64,000 nucleotides of DNA from Zizania palustris. Lineage: Eukaryota > Streptophyta > Magnoliopsida > Poales > Poaceae. Positions 30,631-41,749 of this stretch are shown one piece after another; position 1 is the first letter of the stretch; every line of letters begins with the position of its first letter. The stretch spans positions 8,438,342 to 8,502,341 of the forward strand of contig JAAALK010000289.1 in assembly GCA_019279435.1 (NCBI GenBank), in the 5' to 3' direction. Position numbers and translations under genes: made by a program. A model generated the notes under the pieces. The model had not been told where the DNA came from, made no database searches, and saw nothing but the letters and a program-made list of their open reading frames with translations.

Positions 30631-33174
30631 TGAAACCAAGTGGGGTCGCACTGTAGTTTTTATCTTGGTGATGAGTGATTGATAAGTTTGCTCGATCTAG
30701 AGTGATGAGTGAGTGGTGGTTTGCTTGCATCGATGAGATCGATGTGTGAGTGGAGATTGTGTGCCGAGGGGATCGGTGTGCGTCACATTTCGTGTTTTGG
30801 CATGTCTCATGTGTGCAGAATGGAGATGCTAGCCTACTATCAATGGTGGGTGATCAAGGGTCAAGCGGGGAGCTTGGTGCCAGAGGATCAAGGAGGCCGG
30901 GTAAAGTTGGGGATGATCTCAAGAGTACACGTGGAGATAGATCAATATATGGACAAACGGATGATCGAGGCAGCGTGTTGACCAAGTCAGCGAAAAGGAG
31001 GCCAGAACAAGTGATCAGACGGCTCGAGGGGATCCAGAGCGGGAGAGACTTGCTGGCGGTCGAGTTCGCGGATTGGTGACATATGTCGGCGATCGGAAAG
31101 GTTTTGTCGATTTCAGCTAAAAACCGTCGTATCAGAAAGTGTTTTTAAATTCCAATAAATAGGAGTTTATTTTTTTGTTTAGTCGTCTAGATTAAGTGTA
31201 ATCTTTTAGTATTTTTCGGAATTCTTAATTCTGAAAAAAATATTAAAATAATAGGTCTAATGATGTAATAAATTAGGAGTATGTCTTTGTGTATTTTTCG
31301 GAATTAATAATTCTAAAAATACATAAGGGTAATTAGGTAAATACTTGGTCATTAAACCCTAATGGCATTTTGGGAAATAACTTAATGGGTTTTCCTATAT
31401 AAAGGACCCTATGCCTACGGGATTAGGTGAACTTTTGACTGTAATTTTTTGTGGCTAATCTTTTGGGGGCTGAGTAGTGTATCCAGAAATTTTCTTTTCA
31501 CATCAAAACTCTACTGCTCTTTTCTAGTTCGTTCACTGTTCATCTTTGAGAGCTCTTGAGTACTTGGTTTTTTGCCGGATTGGCTAAAAGGAAGCAGATC
31601 ACAGGAGTTTCCCAAGTACAACAGGTGCACTGTTCGTGGCTTGCTTAATTTCTGAGAAGTTTCTTTTGATCTGGTTTGATTCTTCTTGGAAATTATTGGT
31701 TCTGTTTCTTGAATGCTTGTTGTTGTTGCTATGGAGTAATACTGTTTTTGCTGGAAGAGCTGAGCCAAAAGCCACTGTTTGGGTGCTAGATTTGCTACAA
31801 CTGTGCAAGCAGTCAAAAAATTCCAACACTGAAAGCAGGATCATTCCACTGCTTGTTTTGATTTCTGTTCTTTCCTGTATGTATTCTTGTGCTTTACTGT
31901 TCTTTGATATGCTACAGTAGCTATGTCGAGGACTACCTACAGTAGATCACTTTGTTCAGCAAATTATAGCTCTGTAGTAGTAAAGTAAAACCAGTACTAT
32001 TTAGTTATTTTAGATGATCTAATTTATTCTGTAGATTGTGTTTTCTTCTGGTTCTTTCTTGATCATGTTCTTGTTGTTGTGAATGCTTCCAAGCATGCCA
32101 TATCTATTGTTACAGCATCACAGCACTGAAGGTTAAAATCTAGTCAGAAAGCAAACTCATAAGTACTATGGATTTGAATTTCAGATTACAAACTTTGTGG
32201 CTGAGATTTTTGTGATAGATCAAGTTTATTCTAGATGGTTCTTTCCTCTCTTCTCTGAATTTGTAGTTGTGTACTATAGTTTGAAAAATTACTTCACTGT
32301 TTTTGTTTATCATCAAAATGCCATGTACTGTTGAGAGTCAGAAATCATTTGTTCAAATACAATTTGATACAGTTCTCTGATTTCTTAAGCAAGGTGTTGG
32401 GTATTCTGAAATTTGGCTTTTAACTGACATTTGCTATTTCTGAATCTGGTTATACCTGAACTTTTGCCATGAACTTTAATCATCAAAGTATTTGTGTTCA
32501 TTGCTCATATTCTTTTGACTGATTCATTCTAATCTGAACTAGTTTTCATTAATCAAGCACCTCAAGGTTTCTTCTATGATTTTGATCAGATTCTGTTGTG
32601 AACTTAATCCTGGGTATGTAGTCAAACTTGGACAGCAAGATTTGATGCTATTCAAGTTTTTGATTGAATATTACATGATCTGAAGTTCTACCTGATTCTG
32701 TTTGCTGAAACATATAAATCTTGCATTTAATACTTTGGATGATCAGATTGTAGTTTGTGCATCGAATTTATGAAGTGAGAAATACATACCATAGCTTTAT
32801 GTCTTGGCTTCAATTCTGGTGATCAACTAGAATCAGAAAGTCTCAAATCCAATTCCATAAAGAGTTTAATTTTAATTCAGAATTTGTTTGTCTACTATTT
32901 CTGAACATTTCTGAACTCTATCGGTATATCAGAGACCGACAGTCTCCTGTCGGAGTTTCATCTACCAATCTACAGAAGCTATCGGCAATTCAAACTCCGA
33001 TTTAGACTGAACATGTTTGATAAAATTCTTTCAACAAGTTGATCAACCTCTTTTGTCATTCTTAGTGGTTTTTGTTCATAAGAGGAGCGTTGGGTGATTA
33101 GAAAAGGCCATCATATTCTCGAAAATTTGTCGAGGCACCTATTCACCCCCTCTAGTCGCCATTCCATTCCCACA
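30631..33174 (+). repeat. 5' LTR of F (2.54 kb)
   Basis: TGAAACCAAGTGGGG to CCATTCCCACA. A TATATAAAGG core promoter lies at 31396-31405. The transcribed half (31440-33170) is long, T-rich and without an open frame. Confidence 0.85.
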
Positions 33175-33176
33175 AT

Positions 33177-33188
33177 TGGTATCAGAGC
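33177..33188 (+). other. Primer binding site of F
   Basis: TGGTATCAGAGC two bases after the LTR end; complementary to initiator tRNA-Met. Confidence 0.9.
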
Positions 33189-33237
33189 CAGTTAGATCAC
33201 AAGTTGACCTTAACCGGTTTGTGATCCTTTGGGTGAC

Positions 33238-35196
33238 ATGGACAAGAATACCAAGATTCCGGTGTTTGATGGTCGTGATTTTGCCTATTGGAAGGTGCGC
33301 ATGGAGGCTTATTTACTAAGCCAAGGAAGTGCTATATGGGACATTGTTGATTCCCGATATGTGATCTCTGAAACTCGCACCAATCAGGCTGAAAAGGAAC
33401 AATACGATTGTAATAGCAAGGCAAGAAACACATTGTTCATCAGTCTGAGATGCAATGAGTTTGATAGGGTCTAACACCTACGAACTGCACGTGAAATTTG
33501 GACAACTTTGAAAACTTTTCATGAGGACACTACTCAGATTAAGGCTAGGCATCAAAGAACATATAATCAAGAATATTAAATGTTTGTGCAAGGCCCTGGT
33601 GAATCGGTAGATGCTATGTTTGCTCGTTTTGATGGAATTGTGAACAACATGCGCTTCACTAGGACTTTAGCTTACTCTGATCATTATAGAGCAATCAAAC
33701 TTCTCTATGCTCTCGATCATAGCATAAGGGAGGTTAAGATCTCTAGTATCGAGGAGTCGGCAAGCTACGACACGTTGACTTGCGATGAGCTCTTTAGTAA
33801 ACTCAAGTCCACCGAGATTGCCAAGTCGTCTCGTACAGGATTCGGAAACGCTTTGTTGCCATCTATTGTTTTAGTTTCCAGTCTTGGTAGTGGTACCTCA
33901 TTTGGAGTTAATTTTTCTAGTGGTTCTGTAGAGTGTGCTTATTTTGGTGTTTTTGCCTAGTCCTCCCTGGTCTCTGTCACAAAAGAACGAGTAGACACTT
34001 TAAATGATGAGGAGCTAGATGTCATTGTTAGGAAGTTCACCCGGTTCTTCAATGCTAGACGAGATCAGAGGAATGGAGGGTGTCGGGATGTTTTGAGTGT
34101 GGAGATCCTTCTCACATTAAAGCTAATTGCCCTAAATTAAAAATGAAAAATGAAAACGAGCACAAGCACGAGAAGTGGAACAAGAAGCCCTTCTTAAAAG
34201 GGAAGCGCGACAAAGTGGCTAAGAAGGTAGCTAGAGCTTTTATGGCCACCCTAAGTGACGTCGACACTTCATCAAGTGAGGAGCCAAGCTTAGAGGAGGA
34301 GGAGCCTCCCAAGAAAGAGGAGAAGAAGGAGAGGAAGAAAATAGACTTCACCGGCCTTTGCTTCATGGCCGACAGCATCCATAGCAGCGACGAGCTCGAC
34401 ACATCTAAGGTATATCTATCCCGTGACCATCTACTTGTTACAAATGATGAATTACATGATGCTATTTGTTCTTAGGATAGATTACTTAAACTTGCTGCTA
34501 AAGAACGAGAAGAACTAAAATTCAGACTTGAATCTATTTCCACTAAACTTGCTATTTTAAAATCTAAGTCTGATGTTGCTGAATGTGAGTCATGTCTTGT
34601 TGTTATTAGTAAACTTGCTCAGCGGCATTCTACACATGCTCAAATTGTTGAAAAAACTTGAAATTGCTCAGAAGCAGCTTTTGGAGGTGGAGTCTAGTCC
34701 TATTGTCATCAACGAATGCATGGACTCTCCCTTACTTGTTGAAAGCGTTAATTTGAAATATAGGCATGTTGATGAACTTAAGGGTAGATTGGAGAGTACT
34801 GAGTGTTCTAAGGATGTGCAGCCGGCATGTCCCACCTGCATCACCCTTAAGGACCAACTCAACCTTGCTAGAGAGCAAGTCGAAAAACTAAAATGTGAAA
34901 ATGATTATCTTCTCTTCGTGGTGGAAAAATGCACTAAAGGAAACAGTAAGATGGATTTGCTTTTGGCTAAAACAAACATGTGTGCTGACAGGGCAGGGTT
35001 AGCTCTAGGGTTGGGCTATGAGAGAACCACTCCAAACACTTCGAGCGAAACTGTGTTCACTCCACCCACTACCCTTGAGAAACAAAGAGCCCAGTTAGAC
35101 ACCACACAAAAAGCCGAGAATCCTACTCAACCTACAAAAAAATCTCTACTTCCACCAAAGGAAACTCCTCAGCAAAAACTAAGAAAACTGTGAGAT
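33238..35196 (+). pseudogene. Gag of F (SIRE-type, degraded)
   Basis: ATG at 33238 begins MDKNTKIPVFDGRDFAYW, homologous to E gag. In-frame stops lie at 33472-33474 and before MFVQGPGESVD (33580); both replace glutamine codons when compared with E. Further breaks lie near 33958, 34090, 34474 and 34650. The CCHC knuckle C-FE-C-GDPS-H-IKAN-C is at 34090-34135. After it come the acidic linker (SSSEEPSLEEEEPP), FTGLCFMAD and a long coiled coil (KDQLNLAREQVEKLKCENDYL) typical of the extended Gag C-terminus of SIRE/Maximus elements. E lacks this coiled coil and passes from FTGLCFMAD straight to the protease, so F represents the longer gag form. Confidence 0.82.
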
Positions 35197-35703
35197 TTGC
35201 ATCTGAGACCCATACTTTTACCCCCAAGAGAGTGTATCATTGTTCCTATTATCAGCGGGTGAGTCATTTGGTTAGGTTTTGCTTTCGTCGTATTAAGGAC
35301 GAACGACTTTCTCATGCGATGAGCTATCAATACATGCATTACCCATCTTTAGATATGCACCAGTCTGTTTTTTTCACTTTTATTCTGATTTTGAGGCTCC
35401 CCATGGTCCTATGAGAGATTTTGCCCATCGTGGTGTTCACCATGCTTCATATGGTGCTAGACCATGTATAAGAGGTTTTGATTCTTCATAGATTAGGAGA
35501 CCTCGCCGTTTTCCAGGTTCGCACTTTATAGGTAGACCACACACTGTTTATTATGATTCATACCTTGTGCATAAAAAGTCTACTATTTTGCCTAGCTCTC
35601 GAGTTTTACAATGCTGGATTCCTAAACAATGTTTCACTCACCCTAACACTGAGTACTTGAGTTTTCTGGTAGATTTTGAGGTGGAGTTATGTAATACTGC
35701 ATA
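35197..35703 (+). pseudogene. C-terminal gag tail of F with second zinc knuckle
   Basis: A frame shifted from the upstream gag contains KRVYHCSYYQRVSHLVRFC, a decayed second CCHC-like motif, followed by short basic fragments (RRPRRFPGSHF) and VLQCWIPKQCFTHPN near 35600. It stops near 35702. The protease would be expected next in a complete element, but only noncoding DNA follows. Confidence 0.6.
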
Positions 35704-36806
35704 AGCTTCTGTTATATGATTAATTGCTTTAACAAGTACATGTTGTATTATGCTTTTGAAGTATTGTCTTTAATACTATGGATTATACTTTGCTTGAATA
35801 CATTTGATATCTGTTATGAGCATGGCTTTTATTTGTGAAAATTTAAAAATGATCACTGCTTAGTCTAGAAACTAGCATGAATAGGTAGAGTGCTTTTGTT
35901 ATCTTTTACATACTTGATAGCTAGGTCCTTCATTCACACTTGGATGCAAACATGCAACTTGATCATTTCAAAAATATTGTGGTGAAAATTAAAAATTATA
36001 AAAAAATGAATAGAAAATGAAAATGATTGATATTCCTGCTATTATGTGCTGAAATTGAAAAGATCCAGGTGGGTTTGCTTTGTTGCACTACTTTGTTCTA
36101 AACTGCTTACCATAGCACTTTGGTATGAACTGGGATATTGAAGTGTATACCAAGACCAATGCTTTAAACTTCTGATGGTTTCAACCTAAGCTTAGCTTGG
36201 TCGGTTAGCATAAGGTTAACATGCAAATAACCCCTGGTACTAAAATGAAAAATAAAAAAATAATAAAGCTTGAATTAATTGCATATCAAGTTTGTTGACG
36301 CTCCTCATAGTGGGATATGCTTATCTGGTTAGTATTTTTAGCTTTAGCATCTCATGCCTTTCCATTTCTAGTATGCTAGTCTGAGTGGTGATGCTTTTAT
36401 TTGTTAAAATCTGAAAATGCTTGCTCATGCTTTTATTTAGATAGTATTCATCTGAGCTTGTCATACCGTACTTTTAGACAATATTCAAGGCAAATGTTTG
36501 TTTGTACTGTAATTGGAGTTGCTCATGTTTCAGAAACTTGCATTTACACTCTACTCTCACACACCTCTTTGCATAATTTTTATCACCTTGATGCTTGTAT
36601 TGTCAAAGGGGGAGAATGGTTTACATGATGCTTTTGCCAAAGGGGGAGAATGTTTTACATGATGCTTTTGCCAAAGGGGGAGATATTTTATCAAGTGACA
36701 TGTTTTGGCTCTTTTTTTGAGTTTTTATGGTCACTTTTGTGCTGAACTTGAAACTTTCATCATATTTCTTTTGGCGTTGTCAATGCACTCATCAAGGGGG
36801 AGATTG
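35704..36806 (+). other. 3' noncoding region of F
   Basis: No coding signal. Contains the conserved structured block (36065-36237). It also has a duplicated CCAAAGGGGGAGA unit (36630-36690; AATGGTTTACATGATGC... twice), and the polypurine tract AAGGGGGAGATTG before the LTR. Confidence 0.75.
36065..36237 (+). ncRNA. Conserved structured block in 3' region of F
   Basis: Sense-strand copy of the block in B, D and E. TTTGC 36074-36078 pairs with GCAAA 36223-36227, and TGTT 36081-36084 with AACA 36218-36221. In the other copies the last pair is TGTC with GACA, a compensatory change. The TACCATAGCACTTTGGTA hairpin is at about 36107-36124. Confidence 0.45.
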
Positions 36807-37476
36807 TGAAACCAAGTGGGACACACTATGGTTTTTATCTTGGTGATGAGTGATTGACAAGTTTGCTCAATCTGGAGTGATGAGTGAGTGGTGGTTTGCT
36901 TGCATCGATGTGATCAATGTGTGAGTAGAGATTGTGTGCCGAGGGGATCGATGTGCATCATGTTTCGTGTTTTGGCTTGTCTCATGTGTGCAGGATGGAG
37001 ATGCTAGCCTACTGTCAACGGCGGGTGATCAATGGTCAAGTGGGGAGCTTGATGCTAGAGGATCAAGGAGGCCGGGTGAAGTTGGGGATGATCTTAGGAG
37101 TACACGTGGAGATAGAGCAATACATGGACGGACGGATGATCGAGACAACGTGTCGACCAAGTCAGCGAAAGGGAGGCCAGTGCAAGTGATCAGGTGGCTC
37201 GAGGGGATCGAGAGCAGGAGAGACTTGCTGGCGGTCGAGTTCGCGGATTGGTGACATATGTCGGTGATCGGGAAGACTTTGTCGGTTTCAGCTGAAAACC
37301 ATCATATCAGAAAGTGTTTTTAAATTTCAATAACTAGGAGTTTATTGTTCTGTTTAGTTATCTAGATTAAGTGTAATCTTTTAGTATTTTTTGGAATTCT
37401 TAATTCTGAAAAAATATGTATTTGTGTATTTTTCAAATTAATAATTCTGAAAATACATAAGGGCAATTAGGTAAAT
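36807..37476 (+). repeat. 3' LTR of F, truncated by gypsy H
   Basis: Homologous to 30631-31350. Breaks off after GGGCAATTAGGTAAAT where the H LTR (TGATGGATATTCG) begins. TAAAT (37472-37476) would be the H target duplication. Confidence 0.82.
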
Positions 37477-38145
37477 TGATGGATATTCGAGTGGCCCGAT
37501 CATTCGATGAGAGGATAGGTCGATTGGTAGAAGGATAATACATTCACGATCTGACTACAACCATCCAGGGACGTTGCGCCTTAGCAATCGCTACACCAAC
37601 TCCAAGGCTATTCGTGATTTTTACGGAGCACGATCAACCAAACCACGAGGGTTCTTGTTCCTACGAGCAATCGAGAACTGGCAAGAACAAGATGAACAAG
37701 TGTGCACTCACACTAATTTCGCAGGGATAAAAGGGGTGAGTTCTGAAACAGCAAAATGTCGATCTAACCGAGCACGGCTTCAACTGGCAAAGTAGCATAC
37801 CTAAACTTTGTATTCAACCAAAACTGATTCACAACTGAAGTCTCTAGGGTATTTATAGCCCTAGGAACGTTCCCAATGTTTTGGACCCTTATTATATATG
37901 GAAACTACTAAATTATTACCTAAACAGATTATCTAGAAAAAGGAAACAGATTGACTAGAAGAAGGAAAGAAGTGATTCTCCTACCTTCGCTGGGATATCT
38001 CAGTTGAATAAATATATTATCATCCAAGGAGACTTTCTCATCTTTCCAAAGAGTACTCAAACATTCCATTTGTTGAAGGGATTCTAAAGTTATGATGTTT
38101 TTAATGTAGTCTATCTACATGTTGACGTGGCAAATTTTCCCAACA
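37477..38145 (-). repeat. 3' LTR of gypsy H
   Basis: 669 bp, plus-strand ends TGATGGATATTCG and TTTTCCCAACA. TATAAATA reads on the minus strand at 37850-37857. It sits directly on the truncated LTR of F. Confidence 0.78.
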
Positions 38146-38154
38146 CGAAGTAGC

Positions 38155-39807
38155 TCAGTTTTCTTCTTCTTCTTTTCCTTCATTCCTAATCAAAATAATA
38201 GCATCACATGAATTTAGTAGTTCTCCATTCAATTGTTTATGTGTATACAGTCGAAGAAATGATTTCACCTGATAGTTTAATTGTCGCGCACGGGCTCGAG
38301 TGATTGGACCTTGTATTTCTGTTGGAGCTGGTTCTAATATATGAGTATTGGTTTTAACCATGTCAGAGATGCCCTCATCATACTCCCCTTCTTGCATTTG
38401 AGTTGTCCTCAACTCATGCTCGTTCTTTTCCCCAAGCAGTGTCGCAAATCTGCAATGTTAAAAGTGGGACTAACCCCAAAATCTGTAGGTAACTCAAGTT
38501 TATTTTCATTGTCATTAATACGTTCTAATATCTTAAATGGACCATCAGCTATTGGCATCAATTTAGACTTATGTAATGCAGGAAATCGTTCTTTACGTAA
38601 ATGCAACCAAACAAGATCACCAGGTTCAAAAGTTACATGCTCGCGCCCTTTGCTACCAGCAAGTTGATATTTCACATTCATAGATTCAATGTTTGCTTTT
38701 GTTGTCTCATGGAGTTTCAGAATCATATCAGCATGTTTTGTCACATCAAAATTCAATTTCTCCATAGGTGGAATGGGTAATAAATAAATTGGGGCATGAG
38801 GAGTAAAACCATACAGAATCTCAAAGGGGCAGAACTTAGTAGTAGAATGCACCGAACGATTATATGCAAACTCAATATGAGGCAGGCATTCTCCCCACAT
38901 CTTAATATTTTGTTTCAAGATGGACCTAAACATGGTAGACAATGTTCTATTCACAACTTCTGTTCGCCCATTAGTTTGAGGATGACAAGTAGTAAAAAAT
39001 AACAATTTAGTTCCCAATTTAGCCCACAAAGTTTTCCAAAAGTGACTTAGGAATTTAACATCACGATCTGAAACAATAGTGTCTGGTACACCATGCAATC
39101 GAACAATCTCCCGGAAAAACAAATCAGCAACATGGGTGCATCATCACTTTTATGACATGGAATGAAATGCGCCATCTTAGAAAATCTATCCACAACAACA
39201 AAAATGCTATCCCTCCCCTTCTTTTTTCTAGGTAATCCTAAAACAAAATCCATGGATATATCCTCCCAAGGTACGGTAGGAACAGGAAGAGACATATAAA
39301 GACCATGTGGATGCAATCGTGACATCCTACCTCATCTTGGGCCAAAAGAAGTGATCAGTAAGTATGTCCTCTATCTTCTTCACACCAAAGTGTCCCATCA
39401 ATCTGCCACCATGTGCCTCTTGTAATAGCAATAGACGAACAGAAAAAGATGGAATACATAATTTGTTAGCCCTATATATAAACCCATCAGTAAGGACGAA
39501 TTTGTTCCAAGTTCTTCGCTCTTTGCAATTCAGCAACACATCTTTGAAATCATTGTCATTAGCATATTGTTCCTTAATTGTTTCTAAACCAAAAATTTTG
39601 AAGTCAAGTAGTGAAAGCAAGGTATAACGCCTAGAAAGAGCATCAGAAATAATATTTTCCTTTCCTCTCTTATGTTTGATGACATAGGGAAAAGCCTCAA
39701 TGAATTCAACCCACTTGGCATGTCTACGGTTCAATTTTGCTTGGATTCGTATGTGTTTCAATGACTCATGATTAGAGTGTATGACAAATTCTTTGGGCCA
39801 TAAATAG
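38155..39807 (-). pseudogene. Gypsy H pol: RNase H end, integrase, C-terminal tail
   Basis: From 39807 down: RNase H end (SLKHIRIQAKLNRRHAKWVEF, ISDALSRR), the integrase zinc-binding region (LLQEAHGGRLMGHFGVKKI), catalytic core (MDFVLGLPRKKKGRDSIF, D; IVSDRDVKFLSHFW, D; HPQTNGRTEVVNRTLS, E), GPFKILERIND domain, and an acidic tail (QMQEGEYDEG, ITRARARQLN) ending at 38155. Frame changes near 39326, 39120 and 38410 break it into pieces. All three catalytic acids are still visible, but the gene is dead. Confidence 0.85.
39803..39807. repeat. Left target duplication of copia E (AATAG)
   Basis: AATAG at 39803-39807, identical to 49276-49280 at the other end. Confidence 0.95.
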
Positions 39808-41749
39808 TGTTGGACCGAAAACGGCGACCAGAGGGGGGGGGGGTGAATGGGAGCTTTTAAAATCTGGGCTAAAAACTTAGCCTTCGGTTCTGTTCTGTCT
39901 TCTGCGGAACAGGCTTAGAACACAACCTTCGAAGGTCTGGTTCGGAGGTACTTCGACAGCTCCGAACACAGGCTTCGCAGGAGCAAAAGTTCGAAGCCAA
40001 GAAGACTTCGCTCCACTAACAACCCTCGAAAATCTACTCCGCTCAGTCAGTGCAGGCTCCGCACACGAGGTGCTTCGAGCAGGCTTCGCACTTCACCCTT
40101 CGCAAGAGTGGACAGCCCTCTGAGGACTTCGACCAAGTACTTGGCGACAGCAACGGGTGCTGGGCTTCGTACCCGAAGGTCTACACGCACACAAAACGGA
40201 CTACGCTAAGGGCTTCGACACAAGAAGCACTACGGGAAAAGAACAGGGCTTCGCTAGTAAGCAGCGAGGTCTTGCCTCGTATTACACAGAGCTACAGCAC
40301 ACTGTAAAGCACACTTCGCGATAAAACACCCTTCGCCTAGACAGGCTTCGGTGAACTAAAAGCTAGCGAGGTATGCAATGCGAGCTCAAGCAAAAGCACA
40401 AGAAAAACAGGGCTTCGCCGCTTGAACAAGGAACACAAAATGTATTGAACTCAGAATGAATACAGTGAGGTCTGTCTACAGGAGCTCAACAGTAAATGCT
40501 CAAAGTGTTAAATGTTACCTACCGAGCCCCCATATTTATAGCCCACGGCTTCATCCTAAGGAAGTGACTACTTTACCCCTAGGGTTTACATCTCTACAGA
40601 ACTAAGGGGTACAAAAGGTAGTCCACCTTTATTTTGGAGGCTTCTCTGTCAGCTGCAGAGGGGACAGTGTCAGCCTTTTTCAGAACAGACAGTGTCAGCC
40701 TTTACAGAGTTGACTTCTGGAACCTCCCTTCGCACCGGAGGGTGCGGTAGCTTCGGCGAGAAGCCTGCAGCCTGTTGGCCTTCGCTCCGCCGAAGAAGTC
40801 CTTCGATACAGTGACGGTTTTGAGCCGAAGCCGTCAAAGCCCCTTGGGCCTTCGCACCACCACCTCCGGAGTGGATCACCACGGCTTCGCAGCTACTCCG
40901 AGCTTGAACACCGTCCATCCGTGTACCGAAGCCATGCATGGCCGAAGCACCACAAGTCATCCTCACTCCGAAGCCCCACCTTCGGAGTACCACCCTTCGA
41001 AGTCCCTCCTTCGTCCAAGGCCTTCGCATGAAGCATTCCATGAGCACTTCGTCGCAGTGTCTCATTCCGAGCACACACCTCGACGAGCCTCACCCGGACC
41101 ATGCCTTCGATGCGCCTCGACTTCTAAGACCTTCGTTGGGTACCTTCGAGTGTCTCCCTCCGGAGCACACTTCGAACTCCTTGCCTCCGCAGAGGACTTG
41201 GTCCACCAACTCCGAAGTCACTCCATCCGGAGTACCTTCGAATTGCCTCACTTCCGAGGACTTTGTCTCGGAGTACCTTCAGCTGGAGCCACGCTCCGCA
41301 CTTTCTGCCTTCACCTGGCACGCCTCGACCCGAGGACCGACCCGGACCACCTTCGCTGCCACCGTGACGGAGCTCCCCGCTCCCCTGGCATCAAGCCACC
41401 CGCTTGACCCAGGTTCACCCGGCTCGAACCCTGTCCATCGCCTCCGAAGTCCCTGCGCACCACAGACAAGCAAACAAGTGTATCCAGTACTCCGGAGACC
41501 TCTCCGGGTTAGCAACCTCCGGCACACACTCCGGTGTACCGCCCAAAGTACCGAAGCCTTCGGTACAAACCCAGTCATCGCGTACTGCCGGACCCCTCCG
41601 ACAGGTACACTCCGCTGCAGCAAGCAAACACCTCCGAACACCATTCGGAGGTACCTCCTCCGAAGCCCCTTCGGGGGTACCCTTCGAACAGAGGGTAAAA
41701 ACCTGTCAATCACTCATCACAAAACACCGAAACCACCCTTGGTTTCTCA
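39808..41749 (-). repeat. 3' LTR of copia E
   Basis: 1942 bp, plus-strand TGTTGGACCGAAAAC to TTGGTTTCTCA. TATAAATA on the minus strand at 40533-40540. Very rich in CTTCG/CGAAG words (12 in 39901-40200 by count), many arranged as inverted repeats, e.g. GTACCGAAG/CTTCGGTAC at 41548-41566. Long plus-strand open frames here (40938-41762) are by-products of the word pattern, not genes. Confidence 0.97.
40533..40540 (-). promoter_or_regulatory. TATA box in 3' LTR of copia E
   Basis: TATAAATA in sense orientation. The identical box in the 5' LTR (48059-48066) is the promoter that would drive the element. Confidence 0.65.

Larger units (their letters stand above)
30631..37476 (+). mobile_element. 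F: pol-less SIRE/Maximus-type element, 3' LTR cut by gypsy H
   Basis: 5' LTR 30631-33174, initiator tRNA-Met primer site, a degraded long gag with C-terminal coiled coil and second zinc knuckle, then directly the 3' noncoding region with purine tracts, and the first 670 bp of the 3' LTR before gypsy H interrupts at 37477. No protease, integrase, RT or RNase H motif is present. The LTRs differ at roughly one base in ten over their first 300 bp, so F is the oldest element of the right-hand nest. Confidence 0.87.

Noticed and set aside
37574..37795. 73-codon frame in the gypsy H LTR
   Set aside because: Lies inside the LTR; no similarity to a known domain and opposite to the element's sense strand.
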